Origin: Bacteroidota bacterium
Lineage (GTDB): Bacteria > Bacteroidota > Bacteroidia > Bacteroidales > UBA10428
Length of the DNA: 64,000 nucleotides
NCBI GenBank assembly: GCA_023442525.1
Contig: JAEZZA010000006.1
Location: forward strand, 186,001 to 250,000
Direction of reading: 5' to 3'
A program made the translations under genes and the position numbers. Under the pieces are notes generated by a model. The model was not told the DNA's origin, searched no databases, and saw only the letters and a program-made list of their open reading frames with translations. This document shows positions 1 through 9,254 of this stretch, piece after piece (the first letter of the stretch is position 1; every line of letters begins with the position of its first letter).

Positions 1-300
1 CTCGAATCTTTTGTAAGTTTTTTCAACCTGAAAGGATTTCTGATCGTTATGGGCACCGAACATAATACTCCCGAAATGATACCACTGACCTGTGATACAC
101 GGGGGAAAGTCCCGTTATCTCCGGAAATGAAACGGATATCTTACGAAGGCGCCTGTATTATAGCCGCACATCAGTATTTGAGGTCTGCAGGCAGAAATGG
201 ATATCTGCTTAAGATTCTGTCTGCCGAAGAAAGAAAGCATTTTATCAAACTCGGGAATGCATTAATTCATTTCCGGAATCAAAATAACCATCAGCAATGA
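1..300 (+). CDS. C-terminal fragment of an unidentified protein
   Basis: The reading frame is open from the first base of the window, so the gene begins upstream; an internal ATG at 49 is not taken as the start. About 99 residues are visible. The segment GTEHNTPEMIPL recalls the end of PHP/TIM-barrel metal-dependent hydrolases, but this is a weak resemblance and no function is assigned. The stop codon overlaps the start of the aldolase/dehydrogenase gene in an ATGA at 297-300, so the two are translationally coupled and probably act in the same sugar pathway. Confidence 0.7.
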   Translation, partial: LESFVSFFNLKGFLIVMGTEHNTPEMIPLTCDTRGKVPLSPEMKRISYEGACIIAAHQYLRSAGRNGYLLKILSAEERKHFIKLGNALIHFRNQNNHQQ

Positions 301-2264
301 ATACTGAGCTCTCTGAACTGGTTGAGATATCACGATTCTACGGCCAGAAAAAAGATTATGTGATCGCCGGAGGTGGTAACACTTCATACAAGAACGCAGA
401 CACGATATGGATAAAGGCCAGTGGTACATCTATGGGCGATATTGACATATCGGGGTTTGCCGGATTGCATCGCGACAGGCTTAAGATCATAGCTGAAAAG
501 GAGTACAGCGTCAACAGCCTCGAAAGAGAATCCCAGGTAAAAAAAGACCTCTACGCAGCCTGCGTTGATGGCTCAACTGTGCGTCCCAGCGTGGAAACTT
601 CGCTCCATGATATCATTAATTACCCATTTGTTGTTCACACCCACCCTACCCTGGTGAATGCCGTTACATGTGCCGTGGATGCGGAAAAGTACATTGGAGA
701 ATTCTTTGGAAATATTGCCATGTATGTTCCTTACACCGATCCGGGCTATATACTTTTCAGAAAAGTTAAAAGCGCACTCGAAGAATGGAGAAAGACTCAT
801 GAGGCCGATCCACAGGTTATTTTCCTTCAGAATCATGGTGTTTTTGTCGGAGCTCACACAACAGATGAAATCAGGAAAACCTATGAATACATTGAAAGAA
901 TAATAAGTGAAAAGATTTCCGTATGGCCCGATATTACGGAAAAGGAAATCCGGGATAATGTAGTTGAGCTTCTGCCGGCCCTTCGTATGGTGCTGTCGGA
1001 ATCAACTTTTAAGGTGGCATCGATACGCAATAACCCGATGATTGCTGAATTCATCAACTCAGAGTACAGGTTTAATAAAGTATCGCGGCCTTTTACCCCC
1101 GATCAGATTGTATACTGCAAAGCATTTCCATTATACCTGGAGTCGGATTCACCGGCAGAATTAATTGAAGAACTGAAAAATAAACTTCCGGAATATATTA
1201 AAAAGCACAGGTGCTTGCCAAAGGTAATCGGAATCAAAGGCTTCGGGATGGCGGCCTTTGAAGATAACATGAAATCGGTTCACACTGCTCTTGATGTTTT
1301 TGAAGACCTGATGAAAATAAGCTGGTTCAGTGAAAATTTCGGGGGTCCGCGCTTTCTGAATGACCGCGATATTGAGTTTATCGACAACTGGGAGGTCGAA
1401 AATTATCGCCGACAGGTTTCCAAATCGTCATCGCGAATCGGCAAGGTGGCCAACAAGGTGGTGATTGTAACAGGGGGAGCCCAGGGATTCGGTGAGGGAA
1501 TTACAGAAAGTATGTTCTCTGAGGGTGCCAATGTGGTGATAGCCGATATTAACTCCGCGAGAGGTAATCAGATAGCGGGTAAGCTTAATGCGACCAGATC
1601 TCGAAACCGGGCGATATTTTCAGAAACAGATGTTACCAGTGCAGATTCGGTAAGAAAAATGGTCCATGATGCTGTAGTTGCCTTCGGAGGTGCGGATGTC
1701 CTGATCAGCAACGCAGGGATACTGCGAGCCGGAGGTCTTGAAGAAATGGATCCTGCTCATTTCGAAACCATTACCCGTGTTAACTACACCGGATATTTTC
1801 TGTGCGCCAAGTATGTTGCACCGGTCCTGAAATTACAGTCGAAGTTCAGGTCCGGCTATTTTTCGGATATCATTCAGATCAATTCCAAATCGGGACTCAA
1901 AGGAAGTAACCGGAATTTTGCCTATGCGGGAAGTAAGTTCGGAAGTATAGGGCTAACTCAGTCATTTGCGCTCGAACTTATTCCCTGCCGCATTAAAGTA
2001 AATGCGGTTTGCCCTGGAAACTTCTTCGAAGGTCCGCTGTGGAGTGATCCGGAAACCGGACTTTTTGTTCAATATCTGAAAGCCGGTAAAGTACCGGGGG
2101 CAAAGAATATCGATGATGTAAAGGCATACTATGAAAAACAGGTCCCTGCCGGAAGGGGATGCAGAGTTGAAGATGTGATGAAAGCCATTTACTACATCAT
2201 CGACCAGGTGTATGAAACCGGGCAGGCTATACCGGTAACGGGCGGACAGGAAATGCTAAGATGA
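297..2264 (+). CDS. Bifunctional class II aldolase / short-chain dehydrogenase
   Basis: Fusion of an N-terminal class II (zinc, fuculose/rhamnulose-phosphate type) aldolase and a C-terminal short-chain dehydrogenase, 655 residues, like the fused RhaE-type proteins that cleave a deoxy-ketose 1-phosphate and oxidise or reduce the product. The aldolase half shows GGGNTS near residue 25 and metal-binding HTHP at 114-117, then QNHG further on. The dehydrogenase half begins near residue 388 with VTGGAQGFG (cofactor loop), NAG, and the catalytic YAGSK near 543. The start overlaps the stop of the preceding gene by ATGA, and a dehydrogenase gene follows after about 40 bp, so this is the end of a carbohydrate operon. 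The exact substrate (L-rhamnulose 1-phosphate, L-fuculose 1-phosphate or other) cannot be read from the sequence. Confidence 0.88.
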   Translation: MNTELSELVEISRFYGQKKDYVIAGGGNTSYKNADTIWIKASGTSMGDIDISGFAGLHRDRLKIIAEKEYSVNSLERESQVKKDLYAACVDGSTVRPSVETSLHDIINYPFVVHTHPTLVNAVTCAVDAEKYIGEFFGNIAMYVPYTDPGYILFRKVKSALEEWRKTHEADPQVIFLQNHGVFVGAHTTDEIRKTYEYIERIISEKISVWPDITEKEIRDNVVELLPALRMVLSESTFKVASIRNNPMIAEFINSEYRFNKVSRPFTPDQIVYCKAFPLYLESDSPAELIEELKNKLPEYIKKHRCLPKVIGIKGFGMAAFEDNMKSVHTALDVFEDLMKISWFSENFGGPRFLNDRDIEFIDNWEVENYRRQVSKSSSRIGKVANKVVIVTGGAQGFGEGITESMFSEGANVVIADINSARGNQIAGKLNATRSRNRAIFSETDVTSADSVRKMVHDAVVAFGGADVLISNAGILRAGGLEEMDPAHFETITRVNYTGYFLCAKYVAPVLKLQSKFRSGYFSDIIQINSKSGLKGSNRNFAYAGSKFGSIGLTQSFALELIPCRIKVNAVCPGNFFEGPLWSDPETGLFVQYLKAGKVPGAKNIDDVKAYYEKQVPAGRGCRVEDVMKAIYYIIDQVYETGQAIPVTGGQEMLR

Positions 2265-2305
2265 AGGCACACTGGAGACTGAGATAAGAATAACTTCAAA
2301 CTAAT

Positions 2306-3604
2306 ATGAGAACCAAGGCAGTACGTATATACGGTAAAAACGACCTGAGGCTTGAGGAATTTGACCTGCCTCCCGTAGGATCCGATGAGATATTGGCCCG
2401 GGTGGTATGTGACAGCATTTGTATGTCGTCGTACAAAGCCACAAAACAGGGTACCGATCATAAAAGGATTCCCTATGATGTGGCATTGAATCCCACCATC
2501 ATAGGGCATGAATTCAGCGGGGAAATTGTTTCGGCGGGCAGTAAATGGCAGTCTCGCTTCACCAAAGGAATGAAGTTCTCAATTCAACCGGCAATTAACT
2601 ATCCGGATGGACCCGTAGGTGTATTAAGTGCGCCTGGATATTCGTACCGCTTCATTGGTGGAGACGCCACTTATGTGATCATTCCCAATGAAGTAATGGA
2701 AAACGATTGCCTGATGCCTTATACAGGTAAGGGATTCTATCCGGGTGCACTGGCCGAACCCTTGTCGTGCGTAATTGGCGCCATGCATGCCAATTATCAT
2801 ACAAAGCCCGGGTCGTATGTTCACCAGATGGAAATTGTTGACGGCGGCAATATGGCACTTCTGGCCGCTGCCGGCCCCATGGGCATAGCGGCTATCAATT
2901 ATGTCCTCAACCGGAAACAACGAAAACCTTCGCTGCTGGTAGTTACCGACATTGATGACGGAAGATTGAAACGAGCAGAAAATTTATTTCCTGTTGAAGC
3001 AGCTGCCGGGAAAGGAATCAGGCTTGTATACCTGAATACCGCTCAGGTGGCCGATCCCGTGAAAGAACTCAGGCAAATGACCGCTGATAAGGGATTTGAT
3101 GATGTATTTGTATTCGCACCTGTTGCTGCAGTGATTGAGCAGGGTGATTCAATTCTGGCATTCGATGGATGTATGAACTTCTTTGCAGGTCCTTCCAATC
3201 CTGAATTCAAGGCGCCTTTCAATTTTTATAATGTTCATTATAATTTCACCCATATTGTGGGAACAAGCGGCGGAAACAGCCATGATATGCTCGAAGCCCT
3301 GGAGCTGATGTCGGAAGGACTCGATCCTGCCGGACTTGTAACGCATATAGGGGGTCTTGATGCTGTTATTGAAACCACAAAGCATTTACCTGAAATACCC
3401 GGAGGAAAGAAACTGATCTATACACATATCAGCATGCCGCTGACTGCTATAGAAGATTTTGCCGAAAAGGGTAAGACTAACCGGTTATATGCAGGACTTG
3501 CAGAAATTACAGAAAAAAACAACGGCCTCTGGAGTACAGAGGCCGAGGAGTATCTTCTTGTCAACGCGATACGAATAACAAACCCTGAAACCCTGAACCT
3601 TTAA
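2306..3604 (+). CDS. Medium-chain zinc-type alcohol dehydrogenase, sorbose-1-phosphate reductase-like
   Basis: Medium-chain dehydrogenase of 432 residues. It has the N-terminal GroES-like fold with CMSSYK near residue 38 and the GHEF motif near 68, then a nucleotide-binding region around LLAAAGPMGIAAINYVL. Length and the long insert between the two halves resemble the L-sorbose-1-phosphate reductase group rather than classical alcohol dehydrogenases. It lies 41 bp after the aldolase/dehydrogenase fusion on the same strand, so it probably reduces or oxidises a sugar-phosphate intermediate of that pathway. The last residues, NPETLNL, are encoded by a short AACCCTGAA-type direct repeat that continues past the stop codon. 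Substrate assignment is inference. Confidence 0.8.
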   Translation: MRTKAVRIYGKNDLRLEEFDLPPVGSDEILARVVCDSICMSSYKATKQGTDHKRIPYDVALNPTIIGHEFSGEIVSAGSKWQSRFTKGMKFSIQPAINYPDGPVGVLSAPGYSYRFIGGDATYVIIPNEVMENDCLMPYTGKGFYPGALAEPLSCVIGAMHANYHTKPGSYVHQMEIVDGGNMALLAAAGPMGIAAINYVLNRKQRKPSLLVVTDIDDGRLKRAENLFPVEAAAGKGIRLVYLNTAQVADPVKELRQMTADKGFDDVFVFAPVAAVIEQGDSILAFDGCMNFFAGPSNPEFKAPFNFYNVHYNFTHIVGTSGGNSHDMLEALELMSEGLDPAGLVTHIGGLDAVIETTKHLPEIPGGKKLIYTHISMPLTAIEDFAEKGKTNRLYAGLAEITEKNNGLWSTEAEEYLLVNAIRITNPETLNL

Positions 3605-3615
3605 AACTCTGAAAC
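3580..3615. repeat. Short-period degenerate repeat spanning a stop codon
   Basis: AAACCCTGAAACCCTGAACC followed by the related AACTCTGAAAC. The period is about 9 bp. The first two units encode the last residues of the dehydrogenase gene and the array continues past its TAA stop at 3602-3604. It resembles other short-period arrays in spacers of this window. Confidence 0.55.
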
Positions 3616-3625
3616 TGGCACATTG

Positions 3626-4351
3626 TCACGGTTTTTCAAAAACCGCCGGATCAACGGGCTGATTGAACTCAACCTTATTGAGTTTTGCTGTCAGGAAAAA
3701 TTGTCCGCCGTAATCGGTTTCTGTGGTAAAAGGCAAGGCATAACCGTTTTCGATCTGCTGATAGTTCGAGAAGAGAACGGATATGTCCATCGGCTGGCCC
3801 ATCATTTCGGCCTTCTGGATTACTTTAATAAGATACCAATTCGAGGGATCGAAATAGTAAACAGCTTCGCTATTGTCAGGTGAAGTTACTTTTACTTTCC
3901 ATGCATTTACTCCGACAACTGTTTCCTGTCCGTCAAGATCAACCTTATATCCTTTCGTAATGTAATCGGTAACAAAGGGACCTCCGGCAATGATATTATC
4001 TCTGCCTGACATGTATTGACCTTCAGGCATATCTTCGGCTCCGTAGTTTCCTGCCATTGGGTTGATTTGCCAGCCCATGCTTTCGGTATAGCACATGATA
4101 ACCTGAGTGCCCATTACATCTATTTCCTGCTTAAATCCTTTACCGTTCACCAGTGTGGTTTTGATCACACCAGTCCCCCCCATGACTTCGATAGATCCTT
4201 CTGTATACACGGATGTTACTGTGGATATCCGGTCTTTGCCCCCGATTGCATTAATGTAGTTTGCAATTACTTCATCAGCAGTCTGTGCCGAAACCAGCGT
4301 GGCTAATAAAAGCGAGAAGGCTGAAAGCAAAATGGATTTGTATTTTTTCAT
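3626..4351 (-). CDS. Secreted LolA-like outer membrane lipoprotein-sorting family protein
   Basis: 241 residues with a Sec signal peptide (MKKYKSILLSAFSLLLATLVSAQ, cleavage after SAQ likely). The mature part begins ADEVIANYINAIGG and contains repeated strand patterns ending with YYFDPSNWYLIKV, a layout typical of LolA-like/DUF4292-type periplasmic proteins of Bacteroidota that have a half-barrel fold binding lipids. It has no lipobox. It converges with the dehydrogenase gene, the stop codons being 21 bp apart, and is upstream of nothing obvious in its own direction within the window. A true lipoprotein-carrier role is not shown; function is family-level only. Confidence 0.65.
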   Translation of the reverse strand: MKKYKSILLSAFSLLLATLVSAQTADEVIANYINAIGGKDRISTVTSVYTEGSIEVMGGTGVIKTTLVNGKGFKQEIDVMGTQVIMCYTESMGWQINPMAGNYGAEDMPEGQYMSGRDNIIAGGPFVTDYITKGYKVDLDGQETVVGVNAWKVKVTSPDNSEAVYYFDPSNWYLIKVIQKAEMMGQPMDISVLFSNYQQIENGYALPFTTETDYGGQFFLTAKLNKVEFNQPVDPAVFEKP

Positions 4352-4425
4352 GAATTTTTAGTTTTATGTATTTAGGATGAAATTAATAAATTCCCGGGAA
4401 TGTTCGGTGATCATTGTCGGAGTAC

Positions 4426-7056
4426 TTATTTATTTTCGATAATTTCAACAGCTTTGTCCATCGCCTGCATTAACCGGTCAGGATCTTTTCCTCCTGCCGT
4501 GGCATAAAAGGGTTGACCTCCTCCGCCACCGTTCATTTCCCGGGCAGCCTCGCGAATAATGTTACCTGCATTAAAATTGCCCGATTTCACCAGGCTATCC
4601 GAAATCGCTATTGCCATGAATGGTTTTCCTGCAGCAACAGCACCAACAACCATAAACAGATCGTTTATTTCGTTCTTCAACTGAAAGGCTACGTCGCGTA
4701 TGATAGCTGCATCGTTTACAGCTTCAGGCGCAATGGCTTTAATAACCGATATTTTTCCGGTTGTCCTTATATTCGACAACAACTGTTGTTTGAAGACCTT
4801 TGCCGATTCACGGGTGAAGTTTTCAACCTGTTTCTGAAGGTTCTCTTTTTCTTCGATCAGGGTAGCGAGGGCTTTAACAGCACTCTGGGGGTTATTCAGC
4901 ATTCCCTGAAGTGTACGGTATTCCGCTTCGATCTGACGATACCAGGCTTCAGCCTTTTCACCGGTAATGGCCTCGATACGGCGGATTCCGGCTGCAATTG
5001 AACTCTCAGATGTAATTTTAAACAAGCCGATTGAGCCGGTGCTTTCCACGTGAGTGCCTCCGCATAATTCAACCGAATCGTCAAACTGCACAACCCGCAC
5101 ATGATCGCCGTATTTTTCGCCAAACAAAGCCATGGCGCCCATTTTACGTGCCTCTTCCATAGGAACATCATACAGGACATTGCTGGTAATATTTGCCCTG
5201 ATTTTATGGTTCACAATAGCCTCAACCTGTTCAATTTCTTCATCGGACATTTTTTGAAAATGCGAAAAATCGAATCGCAGATAGTCGGCGTTAACAAGTG
5301 AGCCCTTTTGTTCCACGTGTTTTCCCAGTACCTCGCGGAGTGCGTGATGCAGTAAATGGGTGGCACTGTGGTTTTTTTCGGTGGCCTCACGGATCCTTTG
5401 TGTTACAATAGCTTCCAATACTGCCGATGTGTCTTTTGGAAGCTTATCGGCAACGTGAATAATAAGACCGTGCTCTTTGAATGTATTCCGGATGCTGATC
5501 TTTTCTGTGCCATCATCAACAAATCCCACATCGCCGACCTGCCCTCCGCTTTCGGCATAAAACGGGGTCTGATCAAATACTATATGATAAAAATGTTTGT
5601 CCTTTTGGCTTACTTTTCGAAACCGCAGGATACGAACTTCGGCTTTTAACCTGTCATAGCCCACGAAATCTGTTTGAGATGCCTCATCGCGTATAGTGAT
5701 CCAATCATCCGATTCGGTCTGTGCCGCAGATTTCGACCGGTTTCTCTGCTCATCCATCTCCCTGTCGAATTCTTCGCGGTTAACTGTCAGGTTGTTCTCC
5801 CTTAATATAAGTTCGGTAAGATCGAGCGGAAAGCCGTATGTATCATAGAGCTCAAAGGCAATTTTACCGCTGAGTACGTTTTGATTTGCAGGCATGGCCG
5901 AGATGTACTCCTTAAGTCGTTTATCGCCACTTTCCAGGGTTCGCAGAAACGAATGTTCTTCTTCATGGATTACCCTTTCAATCAGCTGTTTCTGACTTTT
6001 AAGTTCAGGGAATGCATTTCCCATCGATTCGGCCAGGGCGTTTACCAGCTTGTAAATTACAGGTTTCGACTGGTTGAGAAAGGTGTAATTATACCTGACG
6101 GCACGCCTCAGGATCCGGCGTATCACGTAACCTGCTTTGGCATTAGAGGGCAACTGACCATCGGCAATGGCAAATGCCACTGCCCTTAAATGATCGGCCA
6201 CTACTCTCATGGCAATATCCGTTTTTTCGGATTGCCCGTATTTAATACCGGCCAGGGCTGATATTTCAGAGATCAGGGGCTGAAAGACATCGGTATCGTA
6301 ATTCGAGACTTTGTTTTGGAGTACCATACACAGCCTTTCGAAGCCCATTCCCGTATCGACATGTTTGTTGGGCAGGGGTTCCAGATCGCCGCCGGCTTTT
6401 CGGTTATACTGAATAAATACCAGGTTCCAAATTTCGATAACCAGAGGATTACCCTTATTTACGAGTTCACGGCCATCGGTTAATTTTCTTTCACTTTCGT
6501 TCCTGAGGTCGACATGAATCTCCGAACACGGGCCGCAGGGACCGGCATCACCCATTTCCCAGAAGTTATCTTTTTTATTTCCTGTAAGGATCCGGCTTTC
6601 GTCAATCCACTTTTTCCAGTAATTGTAAGCCTCATCGTCGCGTTCAAGATTCTCCGATGGATCGCCTTCGAAAATGGTCACGTATATACGATCGCGGTCG
6701 ATTCCCATTACTGTTGTCAGAAATTCCCAGGCCCAGCTTATGGCTTCTTTTTTAAAGTAATCGCCGAACGACCAGTTGCCGAGCATTTCGAACATGGTAT
6801 GATGATAGCCATCGTGGCCTACTTCTTCAAGATCGTTATGTTTACCTGAAACCCGGAGGCACTTTTGAGTATCAGCTACGCGTCTGAATTTAACCGGGGC
6901 GTTGCCCAGAAATATATCTTTGAACTGATTCATTCCCGCGTTGGTAAACATCAGGGTGGGATCGTTCTTTATTACCATCGGCGCGGAAGCTACAATCTCA
7001 TGTTCTTTGGTACGGAAGAATTCGAGGAATTTTTGACGAATTATTGCAGAATTCAT
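4426..7056 (-). CDS. alaS: Alanine--tRNA ligase
   Basis: Charges tRNA-Ala in the cytoplasm. The start is placed at the ATG at 7056 (MNSAIIRQKFLEFF), which matches the usual N-terminus and gives 876 residues; an in-frame upstream extension of 22 residues is not like the family. The N-terminal class II catalytic core shows LMFTNAGMNQFKD. The editing domain has the zinc-binding HSATH at 563-567 and CGGTH with Cys665, then a coiled coil and the C-Ala domain with GGGGGQPFYATAGG near the end. All hallmark motifs are present, so the enzyme should both aminoacylate and edit. It is divergent from the M23 peptidase genes, an arrangement often seen in Bacteroidota. A back-to-back pair of -7 boxes lies at 7112-7127. 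Confidence 0.97.
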   Translation of the reverse strand: MNSAIIRQKFLEFFRTKEHEIVASAPMVIKNDPTLMFTNAGMNQFKDIFLGNAPVKFRRVADTQKCLRVSGKHNDLEEVGHDGYHHTMFEMLGNWSFGDYFKKEAISWAWEFLTTVMGIDRDRIYVTIFEGDPSENLERDDEAYNYWKKWIDESRILTGNKKDNFWEMGDAGPCGPCSEIHVDLRNESERKLTDGRELVNKGNPLVIEIWNLVFIQYNRKAGGDLEPLPNKHVDTGMGFERLCMVLQNKVSNYDTDVFQPLISEISALAGIKYGQSEKTDIAMRVVADHLRAVAFAIADGQLPSNAKAGYVIRRILRRAVRYNYTFLNQSKPVIYKLVNALAESMGNAFPELKSQKQLIERVIHEEEHSFLRTLESGDKRLKEYISAMPANQNVLSGKIAFELYDTYGFPLDLTELILRENNLTVNREEFDREMDEQRNRSKSAAQTESDDWITIRDEASQTDFVGYDRLKAEVRILRFRKVSQKDKHFYHIVFDQTPFYAESGGQVGDVGFVDDGTEKISIRNTFKEHGLIIHVADKLPKDTSAVLEAIVTQRIREATEKNHSATHLLHHALREVLGKHVEQKGSLVNADYLRFDFSHFQKMSDEEIEQVEAIVNHKIRANITSNVLYDVPMEEARKMGAMALFGEKYGDHVRVVQFDDSVELCGGTHVESTGSIGLFKITSESSIAAGIRRIEAITGEKAEAWYRQIEAEYRTLQGMLNNPQSAVKALATLIEEKENLQKQVENFTRESAKVFKQQLLSNIRTTGKISVIKAIAPEAVNDAAIIRDVAFQLKNEINDLFMVVGAVAAGKPFMAIAISDSLVKSGNFNAGNIIREAAREMNGGGGGQPFYATAGGKDPDRLMQAMDKAVEIIENK

Positions 7057-7111
7057 GTAAGAATTTATAATGTTGTGATCAGGATATGATTTGATAATAC
7101 ATGTAAAAAAA

Positions 7112-7127
7112 TAGTTTTGCAAAATTA
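7112..7127. promoter_or_regulatory. Overlapping divergent promoter -7 elements between alaS and M23 peptidase
   Basis: TAGTTTTGCAAAATTA holds a perfect Bacteroidota -7 box on the + strand (TAGTTTTG, 7112-7119) and another on the - strand (TAATTTTG, 7127-7120), abutting at a GC centre. The + box has a TTTG -33 candidate at 7090-7093 with an 18-nt spacer. Predicted leaders are about 60 nt in each direction. Confidence 0.5.
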
Positions 7128-7160
7128 GTTTTTTTCCTATAGATTTGTTGTTATCGTACC

Positions 7161-7178
7161 CTATTAACTATTAACTAG
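7161..7178. repeat. Short-period repeat CTATTAA
   Basis: CTATTAACTATTAACTAG, a 2.5-copy 7-8 bp repeat just before the TTG start of the first M23 gene. It is too short to assign a role. Confidence 0.4.
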
Positions 7179-7188
7179 TTGCATTTCT

Positions 7189-8148
7189 TTGATTTTTAAA
7201 CAGAAAAAATATTATTTCAATCCGGTCACACTCGCTTACGAGGAAATCCAAAAACACCAAGGATCAAAAGTCCTCAGGTATTCTGTTTTAATACTCTCCT
7301 TTCTGTTACTTGCCTTTATTTCGGGCTATTTGTTGCATGAGGAATTCGGTGCGGGAGAAACCCGGAAACTTCAAGCCCGGGTTGACAGCCTCACGTTTAC
7401 GATGCAACAGTTATATGAGCGTGGTACGCAATACAGCAACGAACTCAAGTCGGAGATTTTTCCCAGCGACAACACCTACAGGTTGATACTCGGACTCGAT
7501 ACCTTACCCTACCCCATGCGTAATGCTGGAAGAGGAGGTTCGGCCGTGTATAACGAAATGGCAATGCAGAATAATCTGCAATATCAGTTGCGCAACTTGA
7601 TCACTTCACTTAAGGATCAGCTTCAGATACAGTCAAATTCCTACAATATTCTGTTCAATAAGGCTATTTCCTACTCCGAAGCCAAAGCGCACATGCCTGC
7701 CATTCAACCGGTCGACAGGAACGACCTCATCATGATCGCCTCTGAATTCGGTGTCCGGAACGATCCGTTCCTTTCTATAAGAAAACAGCACCATGGACTT
7801 GATTTCGTTACCGCATCCGGTAAAAATGTATATGCAACGGGCGATGGAATTGTAACTTTTAGCCAGCATTCTCGTAATGGTTATGGTAACGAAATATTAA
7901 TTGACCATGATTTTGGATTTGGTACCAGGTATGCACATCTTGGTTCCATAAAGGTACAGAAAGGACAAAAAGTGAAGAGAGGACAGATCATAGGAACAGT
8001 AGGCTCTACAGGTAGAGCAACGGGACCGCACCTCCACTACGAAGTACTTTATAATAACCAGCCAGTCAACCCATCGTATTATTTCGATACCACTCTCACA
8101 CGCGACGAGTTTGCACAGATTATAAACAGAGCTAACGGTAACGACTAA
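7189..8148 (+). CDS. M23 family metallopeptidase, first of a tandem pair
   Basis: Membrane-anchored LytM/M23 peptidoglycan endopeptidase, 319 residues. Start chosen at TTG (IFKQKKYYFNPVTLAYEEI), because the downstream paralogue begins with the matching KIKYKFNPESLNYYRVE and no ATG fits. One membrane helix lies near residues 30-48, then a coiled-coil periplasmic segment. The C-terminal M23 domain has HHGLDF (zinc His and Asp), the ATGDGIV strand and HLHYEV, so the zinc site is complete. Next comes a second M23 gene 28 bp downstream. Likely role: cleaving peptidoglycan cross-links during growth or division. Confidence 0.87.
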   Translation: MIFKQKKYYFNPVTLAYEEIQKHQGSKVLRYSVLILSFLLLAFISGYLLHEEFGAGETRKLQARVDSLTFTMQQLYERGTQYSNELKSEIFPSDNTYRLILGLDTLPYPMRNAGRGGSAVYNEMAMQNNLQYQLRNLITSLKDQLQIQSNSYNILFNKAISYSEAKAHMPAIQPVDRNDLIMIASEFGVRNDPFLSIRKQHHGLDFVTASGKNVYATGDGIVTFSQHSRNGYGNEILIDHDFGFGTRYAHLGSIKVQKGQKVKRGQIIGTVGSTGRATGPHLHYEVLYNNQPVNPSYYFDTTLTRDEFAQIINRANGND

Positions 8149-8176
8149 CACATTTTTCACTTAATTTCTCACAGTG

Positions 8177-9148
8177 ATGGGCAAGATAAAATACAAATTC
8201 AATCCGGAGTCGCTCAATTACTACAGGGTTGAATCCTCTTTCAGGCAAAAAGCCCTTAAGGCCCTGGCTTACTTCTTTGCTATTCTGGTGAATGCCACCA
8301 TCGGATACCTTTTGTACTCTTTTGCATTTGACACGCCAAAGGAAAAAGGTCTGAAGAGGCAGATAAGTGAAATGAACCTTCACATTGAACTGTTCAATAA
8401 GCAACTCGACAATATCGAATCGATGTTGAGCGATATGCAGGAAAGGGACGACAGTATTTACCGTACTATTTTTGAAGCTCCGCCGGTGAATCATTCGGTG
8501 AGGGAAGCAGGATTCGGTGGAACTAACCGTTATAAGGACCTGGAAAAACTTCAGAATGCTGAAATGGTTGTTAAAACCGCAAAACGGCTCGATGTGCTCA
8601 GTCGGAAAGTAGTAGTTCAATCCAAATCGTATGATGAACTGCTTGAAATGGCAGTGAACAAAGAAAAAATGCTGAAATCGATTCCGAGTATACAGCCTAT
8701 ATCAAATAAAAATCTCGAAAGAACAGCATCCGGATGGGGATATCGCATACACCCGATTTACAAAATCAAGAAATTCCATCAGGGCATCGACTTCACAGCT
8801 TCAACCGGAACCGAGATTTATGTTACCGGAGACGGAGTGATTGAAAAAATAGAATCGTCAAAACGCGGATACGGGAATTCCATAGTTGTTAACCATGGAT
8901 ACGGGCTAAAAACATTATATGCCCACATGGAAAGATTCAATGTAAAGAAGGGGCAGAAAGTAAAAAGAGGTGAAGTGATTGGTTTCGTGGGCAGCACAGG
9001 CCTATCCACAGCGCCACACCTTCATTACGAGGTATTACACAATAATGAGCGCGTAAACCCCATCAATTACTTCTTTAACGATCTTACTGCTGAAGAATAC
9101 GATCTGATGATCGAACTGTCGATGAGGCCGGGACAGACTTTCGATTGA
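8177..9148 (+). CDS. M23 family metallopeptidase, second of a tandem pair
   Basis: Paralogue of the preceding gene with the same plan: a short cytoplasmic start (GKIKYKFNPESLNYY), one membrane helix near residues 32-50, a coiled coil and a C-terminal M23 zinc peptidase domain with FHQGIDF and HLHYEV. ATG at 8177 is preferred over the GTG at 8174. The two proteins share the order and spacing of all motifs, which indicates a local duplication with later divergence. An intrinsic terminator-like hairpin follows at 9181-9220. Cell wall hydrolysis is the family role; the specific bond is not known. Confidence 0.88.
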   Translation: MGKIKYKFNPESLNYYRVESSFRQKALKALAYFFAILVNATIGYLLYSFAFDTPKEKGLKRQISEMNLHIELFNKQLDNIESMLSDMQERDDSIYRTIFEAPPVNHSVREAGFGGTNRYKDLEKLQNAEMVVKTAKRLDVLSRKVVVQSKSYDELLEMAVNKEKMLKSIPSIQPISNKNLERTASGWGYRIHPIYKIKKFHQGIDFTASTGTEIYVTGDGVIEKIESSKRGYGNSIVVNHGYGLKTLYAHMERFNVKKGQKVKRGEVIGFVGSTGLSTAPHLHYEVLHNNERVNPINYFFNDLTAEEYDLMIELSMRPGQTFD

Positions 9149-9180
9149 TAAATCTAACAATTAACAATACGCTGACTCTC

Positions 9181-9220
9181 AAACGCAGGTTATGTCAACA
9201 CAAGACTGTAACCTGCGTTT
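9181..9220. terminator. Bidirectional terminator hairpin
   Basis: Perfect 12-bp stem, AAACGCAGGTTA (9181-9192) with TAACCTGCGTTT (9209-9220), and a 16-nt loop. It lies between the convergent M23 and MerR genes. The AAA/TTT ends give short U-tracts in both directions. Confidence 0.75.
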
Positions 9221-9254
9221 AATGTTTGATAATTACCAAGTCCGGGTTGGAACT

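Noticed and set aside
7057..7122. Upstream extension of alaS by 22 residues
   Set aside because: The extra residues are not like AlaRS N-termini, and the frame runs into the likely promoter region.
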